The position numbers were made by a program, and so were the translations under genes. Under the pieces are notes generated by a model. That model did no database searches. It was not told where the DNA came from and saw only the letters and a program-made list of their open reading frames with translations. DNA of 64,000 nucleotides from Corynebacterium liangguodongii (GTDB taxonomy: Bacteria > Actinomycetota > Actinomycetes > Mycobacteriales > Mycobacteriaceae): assembly GCF_003070865.1 (NCBI RefSeq), contig NZ_CP026948.1:806001-870000 (forward strand), given 5' to 3'. Shown here piece after piece: positions 18,786 through 24,661 of the stretch (its first letter is position 1; each line of letters starts with the position of its first letter).

Positions 18786-19340
18786 ATGGAACTGGGTCAA
18801 CACACTCGACGGAAGTGTTTCATCTCCTATCACCACGATGATGAGTACGAGGTGCAACAGTTCATCCAAGACTTCGATCATGACCAAGACGTCCTCATTG
18901 CGCGGGGCATCGGCGCGAGCATGGCCGGAGACATCATCAATAGCACCAACGAGGACTACATCAAGGCGAGGATTCGCGAGAAGTACCTGCGCGATACGAC
19001 CGTGACCATCGTTCTTGTGGGCAGATGCACGTGGGCTCGCAAGTTCGTGGACTGGGAGGTTGCTGCTTCATTGCGAAACACCTCAACTGCCAGCCGGAGT
19101 GGGCTGCTGGCTATCACGCTACCCTCGGCGGCTGACTACTACGACAAGAAGCTGCCTGCACGTGTGCGGGACAACATCATGGGTGCCAGTGGTGAAGATG
19201 GATACGCCCGCTGGTGGAAATATCCCAGCAGCGCCAGTAGCCTCGCGAACCTTATCGAGACAGCCTATGACGCGCGCACGTCGCGGGCCCACCTTGTTGA
19301 CAACAACCGTAACCTTCGGTCCTATAATTCCTCCTGCTGA
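18786..19340 (+). CDS. TIR-like (DUF1863/ThsB-type) domain protein
   Basis: This 184-residue protein starts at the ATG behind AGAGGAGG. It opens with KCFISYHHDDE (10-20), the first strand and loop of TIR-like domains of the MTH538/DUF1863 type, followed by DTTVTIVLVGRCTW (70-83) and KFVDWEV (86-92). Glu91 sits where NADase-active bacterial TIRs have their catalytic Glu. ThsB proteins of the Thoeris system belong to this class and make a nucleotide signal from NAD+. It has no transmembrane helix. Its stop overlaps the next start (TGATG), so it is coupled to the SLATT gene. Base composition is clearly lower in GC than ychF. Enzymatic activity is inferred. Confidence 0.82.
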   Translation: MELGQHTRRKCFISYHHDDEYEVQQFIQDFDHDQDVLIARGIGASMAGDIINSTNEDYIKARIREKYLRDTTVTIVLVGRCTWARKFVDWEVAASLRNTSTASRSGLLAITLPSAADYYDKKLPARVRDNIMGASGEDGYARWWKYPSSASSLANLIETAYDARTSRAHLVDNNRNLRSYNSSC

Positions 19341-20230
19341 TGCCTGGCCCACTGACCGAAACGGACCTGCCGGAGTTCTGGCGGAATGCTGATGCTGCAT
19401 CTCAGAGCGGGCAGAAGTGGACTCTGCGGTACGAGCGCCTGCGGCTGGGAGGGAGCATTGTGGCAGCCCTTGGGGCGGCATTCTCGCTCCCCGTGGGGCG
19501 CGTAGATCTGGCGGCATCGGTGATCCTGCTTGGTTTCATGGTGGCGCTCATTGCCGAACTCGCTGCATGGGCCCACAAGCCGGCGGAACGTTGGTACGAC
19601 GGTCGGGCGCTCGCTGAGTCCGCTAAGACACTGGCATGGCGATACGCTGTGGGGGCCGACCCATTCCCCGTCTCTTTGGACCAGTCTGCGGCGAAGGACC
19701 TGCTGCGCGAGCGTCTGGCCAAGATCGCTGAGGAGGCATCGGAACGAGTTACGGTCACCGCGCCTGGGCCGCTCGTAACCTCGGGGATGCAGGCCTTGCG
19801 CGACGCACCCTTTCATGCGCGTCGCGATGCCTACTTGAATGGCCGCACCAAGGACCAGCAGAGTTGGTACGCAACCAAGGCCGATGACAATCGAAAGCAC
19901 GCTACGGGCTGGCGAATTGCGCTCGTGAGCGCCGAGGTGGTCGCCCTTGTGCTTGCTTCCCTGCGGGCGGTTGGAGGGTGGCGTGTGGACCTTGCAGGCC
20001 TCATGGCGGCTCTCATCGCGGCAGGGGCAGCATGGGTGGGCGTGAAACAGTTCTCGCCGCTAGCGGCTGCCTACTCTATGGCAGCGATGGAGCTGGCGAT
20101 ACAGACAGACAAGTTGGAGTCTGTCCCTGAGCAGGACTGGCCGAGCGTGGTTGCTGATGCCGAGGAGGCCATCAGTCGTGAGCACACAATGTGGCTAGCG
20201 TCCAGGACGGGGAAGCGGCCGAAGGTGTAG
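19340..20230 (+). CDS. Tandem SLATT-domain four-helix membrane protein (DUF4231-like)
   Basis: The 296-residue protein has two halves, each with a hairpin of two transmembrane helices: about residues 36-53 and 57-77, then about 191-211 and 217-236. Between them lies a soluble charged stretch, and after them a short helical tail. This architecture, with FWRNADAASQSGQKWTLRYERLRL before the first pair and SWYATKADDNRKHATGWR before the second, matches tandem SLATT domains. SLATT proteins are predicted two-helix membrane effectors of nucleotide-signalled conflict systems. No sensor domain is visible, so the signal may be received by the soluble stretch. It is translationally coupled to the TIR gene. 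Confidence 0.8.
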   Translation: MPGPLTETDLPEFWRNADAASQSGQKWTLRYERLRLGGSIVAALGAAFSLPVGRVDLAASVILLGFMVALIAELAAWAHKPAERWYDGRALAESAKTLAWRYAVGADPFPVSLDQSAAKDLLRERLAKIAEEASERVTVTAPGPLVTSGMQALRDAPFHARRDAYLNGRTKDQQSWYATKADDNRKHATGWRIALVSAEVVALVLASLRAVGGWRVDLAGLMAALIAAGAAWVGVKQFSPLAAAYSMAAMELAIQTDKLESVPEQDWPSVVADAEEAISREHTMWLASRTGKRPKV

Positions 20231-20399
20231 GCGGAGGATGTTGCTCAGGTGTTGACTGAGGGAGCGTCACGGCGACGTCCTGCCTGAAGGTCTCTTCGAC
20301 GAAGAGAACGCATCAAGCGACCTCTGAATCCTCGCAATGACACTCTGACCAGGGCAATCACTCCCTGACGTCCTCGAGCCCCGTCATCGTTCAATGCGT
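20231..20399. other. Spacer after the SLATT gene
   Basis: The 170-bp spacer holds a small perfect hairpin (TCTCTTC at 20291-20297, GAAGAGA at 20301-20307) without a T-run. I see no gene and no recognisable integrase remnant. Confidence 0.4.
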
Positions 20400-20435
20400 G
20401 GCGATGTGGTGGAGTTCAAGTTCAACGTCTAACGT
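20400..20435 (+). repeat. ychF 3'-end direct repeat, copy B
   Basis: The segment matches the ychF end with two substitutions (positions equivalent to 18516 and 18519) and then 27 identical bases, including the TAA stop and the following CGT. It is detached from any ychF reading frame. It closes the TIR-SLATT interval and opens the toxin-antitoxin interval. Confidence 0.9.
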
Positions 20436-20462
20436 CTGGTTGTGGCCTTGCACGCCACTTGG

Positions 20463-20484
20463 GTACAACTTGTACAAGTTGTAC
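20463..20484 (+). promoter_or_regulatory. Perfect 22-bp palindromic operator of the Phd/RelE module
   Basis: GTACAACTT and AAGTTGTAC flank a central GTAC, making a 22-bp palindrome with no mismatch, ending 9 bp before the antitoxin start codon. Phd-family antitoxins bind such palindromes with the toxin to repress their own operon, so this is the likely autoregulatory site. Its closeness to the start suggests it overlaps the promoter or early leader. Confidence 0.8.
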
Positions 20485-20493
20485 GATGGTGTC

Positions 20494-20739
20494 ATGACTT
20501 CCGTGACTTTGTCCCAGTTCCGTCGCCAGCAGAGCGACTACATTGCCGCGGCTCAGCGCGAACCCGTTGAGATCACGTCGCGTGGCGCGGGCTGCCGCGC
20601 GGTTGTCGTGTCGCCGGAATTCTACGACCGTGCGGTACGCGCACTGGAGGATCAGGCTGATATCTGCGTCGCTGCTGAAGCGCGCAACGAGAAGGGGCGC
20701 GTCTCGCACGAAGAACTCGTGCGCGAGCTCGGTCTTTGA
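20494..20739 (+). CDS. Phd/YefM family antitoxin
   Basis: The 81-residue protein starts MTSVTLSQFRRQQSDYIAAAQREPVEITSRGAGCRAVVVSPEFYDRAV (split here near residue 30 in reading: VEITSRG is the DNA-binding fold core, AVVVSPEFYD the second strand). This is the standard Phd/YefM N-terminal fold; the acidic C-terminal part would bind and neutralise the toxin. The ATG at 20494 is chosen because the palindrome lies just upstream; an in-frame ATG at 20398 would run through copy B and the operator. The RelE toxin gene follows after 9 bp. Confidence 0.88.
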   Translation: MTSVTLSQFRRQQSDYIAAAQREPVEITSRGAGCRAVVVSPEFYDRAVRALEDQADICVAAEARNEKGRVSHEELVRELGL

Positions 20740-20748
20740 ACCTGCTAG

Positions 20749-21006
20749 ATGTCGTACACGATCACTTATGTCCCTTCAGCAGCGAAGGCGATCCGGAAGC
20801 TCGACAGGTCGACGGCACGCCGCTTGCTGGATGCAATCGAATCGCTCGCAGGCGATCCCCGTCCTCCTGGGAGCATCCAGCTGAAGGGAGGTAGCGGTGA
20901 GTTCCGAATTCGCGTGGGAGACTACCGAGTCGTGTACGACATCCACCACGACGAACTGGTGGTACTCGTGCTCAGGGTCGGGCACCGCCGAGAGGTTTAC
21001 CGCTGA
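20749..21006 (+). CDS. RelE/ParE family toxin
   Basis: The 85-residue product reads SYTITYVPSAAKAIRKLD near the start and ends with the conserved core FRIRVGDYRVVYDIHHDEL then VLRVGHRREVYR, the RelE superfamily C-terminal sheet. RelE toxins cleave mRNA on the ribosome. Basic residues Arg53, Arg55 and Arg60 and the C-terminal RREVYR fit an active toxin. It forms a two-gene operon with the Phd antitoxin inside the copy B-copy C interval. Confidence 0.88.
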   Translation: MSYTITYVPSAAKAIRKLDRSTARRLLDAIESLAGDPRPPGSIQLKGGSGEFRIRVGDYRVVYDIHHDELVVLVLRVGHRREVYR

Positions 21007-21073
21007 AAGGGGCTCACACTTACAGGACGCATCCAACGACGAGGGAACGGCTAGCGCGGGTTCAAAAGACTAC

Positions 21074-21108
21074 GGCGACGTCGTGGAGTTCAAGTTCAAC
21101 GTGTAGCG
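21074..21108 (+). repeat. ychF 3'-end direct repeat, copy C
   Basis: The first 29 bases equal those of the native ychF end, then diverge, keeping a stop codon (TAG). The bases before it read AAAAGACTAC, like the native AAGGACTAC but lacking the next 12 bp of ychF (codons for VMAD). Copy C thus looks like the end of a divergent ychF allele joined by recombination. It closes the toxin-antitoxin interval. Confidence 0.88.
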
Positions 21109-21143
21109 CTATTGACGCTTCGCGTTGTGGCGGATACGGCGAA

Positions 21144-21405
21144 GCTATTCAGTCGTTCGCCGACAAGGACACTGAGCGGTTGCGGAATCGAGAACGGGTT
21201 CGCTCGATCAATTCTGCGGAAGCCCTGCCAACTTGTGTATTTGCAGAGGCTTCAGGAGTCGCGGAATCCTCAGGGAAACCGGACCGGGTCGTTGAAGGGC
21301 GATCGGCGGGGTCAGTACAGCATTCGAATCAACGACCTGTGGCGGATCTGTTTTCGGTGGAACGCGGCTCGGCGAGAGGGGGTCGAGATCGATGACTATC
21401 ACTGA
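21144..21405 (+). pseudogene. Degraded HigB/RelE-like toxin gene
   Basis: The first frame encodes AIQSFADKDTERLRNRERVRSI, the typical N-terminus of HigB host-inhibition toxins. The continuation (LRKPCQLVYLQRLQE, NPQGNRTGSLKGDRRGQYSIRI, NDLWRICFRW, EIDDYH) is in another frame, so an indel near 21210 breaks the gene. The expected ATG before the first segment is missing. The stop overlaps the start of a HigA-like gene, as in intact higBA pairs. Confidence 0.75.
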
Positions 21406-21600
21406 CAAGCCCCTTCCGGTCCACCCGGGAGTAATCCTCATGGAGGACTTTGTCGGGAGATGGGGATAACCCGACACAAGCTCGCCGTCTTCATCGGCGT
21501 TCATCCTTGCCGGATTAACGAGATTGTGAGGGGAAAGCGCGATCACTGCGGACACGGCGCTTCCGGTGGCGAAATTTTTCGGGATCGAGCAGATCAAGCC
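21392..21600 (+). pseudogene. Degraded HigA-like antitoxin gene (XRE family)
   Basis: The start MTITDKPLPVHPGVILMEDF is typical of HigA, but the frame stops after GRWG. The helix-turn-helix segment GITRHKLAVFIGVHPCRINEIVRGKR follows in a second frame, and ITADTALPVAKFFG in a third. At least two frameshifts have destroyed the gene. With the broken toxin upstream it forms a dead higBA module at the edge of the accessory segment. Confidence 0.75.
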
Positions 21601-21646
21601 CAGTGAAATTGTCTCGACGCAGCAGGCGGGCTGCTTTCAACCGAAG

Positions 21647-22237
21647 CTAGATACGTTGTGCGAGGTGAGGATAGTAAAGGACAACCCCTTCCCTGTCGAC
21701 TTCCAGCTCGACGTCCACCCCGCGCGTGCCGCTCGAGTAGCGGACGGCCCCAGGGCTGATCGAGCTGTAGTACTGGTCTGAAGCAATCACCTGGAGAGAG
21801 GGAACATCAATCCAGGCCATGAGAAGTTGAGTACTGGGAACTTCCGCTTCGAGCAGACCCAGGCGACGGATCGGCATTGTATTCGTGAGGGGGCACAGGG
21901 CGAGGTCGCAGTCCAGCGCAGTTGAAAGATCAGCTGACTCGGCGATGCCGGGGGAGGGGAGACCTAGTGGCTGGATGCCCGATTCCTCGATCGCCGACGT
22001 CCACTCGCCGCCGTCGGTCCTCACAAGGTCAAGGTGTCGCCTCCATCCCTCGCCCACAACGTCGATTGCGACGCGCTGGGTAACCCAGTTCTCCACAGCG
22101 CTCAACGTCCATGCGGCACTGTACCCCTCGCCATGTTGGGTGCCGGTCGCGGATAAACCAGCATCGTGAAACCGCACCCGTGCTTCGTTTCTGATGCTTG
22201 GATTATTGATGTGCTGCCACGCGTAGGTACGCTCCAT
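21647..22237 (-). CDS. Putative glycolipid-binding family protein (PF06475-like)
   Basis: The 196-residue protein shows YSAAWTLSAVENWVTQRVAIDV near residue 40, the segment DLALCPLTNTMPIRRLGLL at about 110-128, and a C-terminal VELEVDREGVVLYYPHLAQRI. These agree with the putative glycolipid-binding family, whose members share the pattern of N-T-x-P-I-R-R-L and a final hydrophobic-D-Y-P segment. There is no signal peptide. It reads toward the decayed higBA genes and has no obvious operon partner. Confidence 0.75.
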   Translation of the reverse strand: MERTYAWQHINNPSIRNEARVRFHDAGLSATGTQHGEGYSAAWTLSAVENWVTQRVAIDVVGEGWRRHLDLVRTDGGEWTSAIEESGIQPLGLPSPGIAESADLSTALDCDLALCPLTNTMPIRRLGLLEAEVPSTQLLMAWIDVPSLQVIASDQYYSSISPGAVRYSSGTRGVDVELEVDREGVVLYYPHLAQRI

Positions 22238-22435
22238 GGCGATAAGTCTATCGGCCCGCTACGATGTCGGCGCTCGTTGAAAAGTTGTCCACCCGGAAAA
22301 GTCCGCAATGCGGAGTCACGGTGTGACCACACGGGGCTTTATATTACAGAGCGCCAGCGGGCTAGGTTTCGGGCAGCGCTTACCGACGAAACCCCACATC
22401 GCGTATTTTGTCCCGCCGCGATGCGGGGATCGCGT
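22238..22435. other. Intergenic region between glycolipid-binding gene and cap operon
   Basis: The 198-bp region contains a short palindrome GTCACGGTGTGAC (22315-22327) upstream of the glycolipid-binding gene and a GC-rich stem at about 22412-22430 just past the end of the cap operon. The stem has no T-run in the transcribed sense, so it is at best a weak terminator. Confidence 0.35.
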
Positions 22436-22861
22436 TTAACGGATGGCCCAGGACGTCACGGTGTGGCCGTCGGCGTCGGTGAGGGCGATGCGGTTGGAGG
22501 CGTCGTCAAGATGGCGCGATCCGTGGAATGCGAAGCGGAGGCTGAGCGTCTCGCCCGCCGAGATGACCTCCGATCCCGTGATCTCGCGCAGTCGCATGTT
22601 GGTCTCAGGGTCGCGCTCGGTGAGCGTGGAGGCCACGGCGACGGCCTGCCCATCGCCGGTGGTGATGCGCAGGCGATCGGCGGAGACGGCGAAGGCGCCG
22701 TCGCCGGTCAAGGTGAGGCCGATGTAGCCCTCGCTGCCGCCGTCTTCCGCGACGGTGAGTGCCGAGGCCTCGGCGATCGTCGGGGTCGCCTGGGCGGGGG
22801 CAGGGGAGAGGAGCGCGATGGTGGCGGCGAGGATGGTGCCGACGAGTGTGGTTTTCTTCAT
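22436..22861 (-). CDS. Small secreted protein, last gene of the cap-like operon
   Basis: The 141-residue protein has a clear Sec signal peptide (KK then about 16 hydrophobic residues, cleavage near APAQA at residue 25). The mature part of about 115 residues is rich in Thr, Gly and alternating hydrophobic positions, as in a beta-sandwich domain, and has no cysteine. I do not recognise the family. It follows the amidohydrolase gene by 15 bp with AAAGGA as ribosome-binding site. Its place suggests a role in holding or releasing the polymer, which is inference. Confidence 0.7.
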   Translation of the reverse strand: MKKTTLVGTILAATIALLSPAPAQATPTIAEASALTVAEDGGSEGYIGLTLTGDGAFAVSADRLRITTGDGQAVAVASTLTERDPETNMRLREITGSEVISAGETLSLRFAFHGSRHLDDASNRIALTDADGHTVTSWAIR

Positions 22862-22876
22862 GGGTGAGGTGTCCTT

Positions 22877-23647
22877 TCAGTGAAGTGATTCGAGCGCGCC
22901 TTCTAGCGCGTCGATGGTGTATCCGACGTTGAGGTCGCCGGGATTGCGCATGGATTGCGCCATTTCGACCTGCAGCGCGTCGTGCCCGCGACCCTGCATG
23001 TGCCGGGTGTCGGTGTAGGCGGCCTTGGCCGTAAATGTTTCGTTGATCTCGGCGGCGCCGCCGAAGGAGTCCTTGATTCCCTCGGCGATCTCCATGCTCG
23101 GACCGGAGTCTTTCTTCCCGGTGCCGAGCGAGATCGGCTCCGCCGCCGAGCTGTCGGCCATGCCGTGGAGGTCGATGATGATGGCCTCGTCGGGCAGGTC
23201 GTGGAGGATGCGGGTGAACTCGTCGTCGCGGTCGTCCCACTGCTCATTCCAATCGGAGACTTCTCCGGTGGTGGTGAGCACGCTGGCGCCGAGCCGCCGG
23301 GCGAGGATCTCGGCGATGGGGCCGGTGTAGCGGTCGGCGGGTTTCGGCTCGCCGTCGCGGTGGTGGTTCACGGCGTGTGGGGCGACGATGACGAGCGGCG
23401 AGGAATCGGTGCGGTCGACCCAGTGCACGGCGTCGGGTTCGCCGCGCCCGGAGCTCGCGTTCGCTGCGTATCGACGATCCCGCGCAGCCACCTCGGCGGC
23501 CGTGAACGCCCGGCCGATCCGGTCGAACGCGGAGACCGAGCCGTCTTTGGCGACCGGTGTTCCGTTTGTCAGCGCAACCACGGTCATACCCGCGCCCACC
23601 GCGAGGACGGCGAGCAGGGCGAGGAGAGTGGAGATGATCTTTCTCAC
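22877..23647 (-). CDS. Exported N-formylglutamate amidohydrolase/poly-gamma-glutamate hydrolase-like protein
   Basis: The 256-residue protein has an N-terminal signal or anchor helix (about residues 5-27) and a zinc-peptidase-like domain with VIVAPHAVNHHRDGE (86-100; His91 and Glu100), IIIDLHGMADSS (156-167; His161) and LQVEMAQSMR (226-235; Glu228). This order resembles N-formylglutamate amidohydrolases and the phage poly-gamma-glutamate hydrolases related to them. Placement 12 bp after the CapC-like gene strongly suggests it acts on gamma-linked glutamate chains outside the membrane. The start is a GTG at 23647. Substrate is inferred from context. Confidence 0.72.
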   Translation of the reverse strand: MRKIISTLLALLAVLAVGAGMTVVALTNGTPVAKDGSVSAFDRIGRAFTAAEVAARDRRYAANASSGRGEPDAVHWVDRTDSSPLVIVAPHAVNHHRDGEPKPADRYTGPIAEILARRLGASVLTTTGEVSDWNEQWDDRDDEFTRILHDLPDEAIIIDLHGMADSSAAEPISLGTGKKDSGPSMEIAEGIKDSFGGAAEINETFTAKAAYTDTRHMQGRGHDALQVEMAQSMRNPGDLNVGYTIDALEGALESLH

Positions 23648-23659
23648 CAGTTATTCTGC

Positions 23660-24661
23660 CTACGCGAAGAGTGTGATCGAAGTCGCCAACGTGGTGCATC
23701 CGGCGGCGGAGAGACCGAAGCCTGCCGCGGTGCGCTTGGGCCCGTACTGGACGAGGTCGTTGACGATGATGGCGGGAAGAACGGTAAACACGATGTTTTG
23801 CGGGCCGTCGAAACGAGTGCCCGCGGCGGCGTAGAGCGCGATCTCGGCGGTGATGCTGAAGGTAAAGGAGAGCATCAACAGGATGAAGAATCGGTCCTTG
23901 CCAAAGAGAGGGGTGCGGCGGGAGTACGGGATCCACACCGCGGCGACGAGCGCGACCACCACCGCAATGACCGCGAGCACGATGGGGGAGGCGAGCATGG
24001 AGCTCGCGAGCACGCCCGCGGTGACGTAGCCGGCCGTGCGCAGCTTAACGCTGCGGACCGTGGATTCCTGGATGATCACGGCGAAGATGACCGAAGCGGC
24101 GCTCAGGGCGAAATTGGTGGCGACCGTGGCCTCCCCGCGCGGTGCGAAGACTGTGTTGGACACGGACAACGGCACGAGCCAGGCGGCCGCAAGGCCGATG
24201 GCCCCGGAGAGGGGAACCATCCAGGCCAGCGGGATCAAGGTCTTGGCCACGCCCTGCTTGACCAGGGAGTTGCACAGCATCCCGGGCACGATCACGCCGA
24301 CGAGCTGGAGCGGGTCATCCTCGGCGGTGCCGGGGAAGAAATAGGTGCTTGCCGCGATCCAGGCCGCGTCCAGGACGACGCCGACGGCCAAGCCGATGGC
24401 AAAGATCTGGCGCGGGCGCGGGAGGAAGACCTTCAAGATGACGAGGCGGATGAGAAGGAACGCGACAAGCGCGACGGCGATGGTGGCCAACACGTTGAGC
24501 GGGGCGTAGAGGGACGAGGCCAAGTAGCCGATCGCGAGCGTGCCGCCAATGGAGACGCGGCGGCGCCGAAAGTAGATGAAGCCGACGATGATGCCGGTGA
24601 GGAAGGACAGGTGGACGAAGTCGGTGAGGATACCGTAGTTGTCAAAGAGAGCCGAGATCAC
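23660..24661 (-). CDS. Fused double PgsC/CapC-like membrane protein
   Basis: CapC is the membrane partner of the CapB ligase in poly-gamma-glutamate synthesis. The 333-residue product is about twice the usual CapC length. Residues about 10-165 read like CapC, including FAIGLAVGVVLDA and GVIVPGMLCNSLVKQGV; residues about 185-333 repeat the pattern, with ILLMLSFTFSITAEIAL and VLPAIIVNDLVQYGPKRTA. About ten helices are expected. The GTG start overlaps the capB stop (GTGA), so the two are coupled. The tandem fusion is known in some CapC families and would provide both halves of a dimer in one chain. Confidence 0.8.
   Translation of the reverse strand: MISALFDNYGILTDFVHLSFLTGIIVGFIYFRRRRVSIGGTLAIGYLASSLYAPLNVLATIAVALVAFLLIRLVILKVFLPRPRQIFAIGLAVGVVLDAAWIAASTYFFPGTAEDDPLQLVGVIVPGMLCNSLVKQGVAKTLIPLAWMVPLSGAIGLAAAWLVPLSVSNTVFAPRGEATVATNFALSAASVIFAVIIQESTVRSVKLRTAGYVTAGVLASSMLASPIVLAVIAVVVALVAAVWIPYSRRTPLFGKDRFFILLMLSFTFSITAEIALYAAAGTRFDGPQNIVFTVLPAIIVNDLVQYGPKRTAAGFGLSAAGCTTLATSITLFA

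Noticed and set aside
20291..20307. Perfect 7-bp hairpin after the SLATT gene as a terminator
   Set aside because: The loop has three bases and no T-run follows. I note it only as a small stem.
22315..22327. GTCACGGTGTGAC palindrome as a regulator site
   Set aside because: Short inverted repeats are common. No matching regulator gene is near and the spacing to a promoter is not clear.
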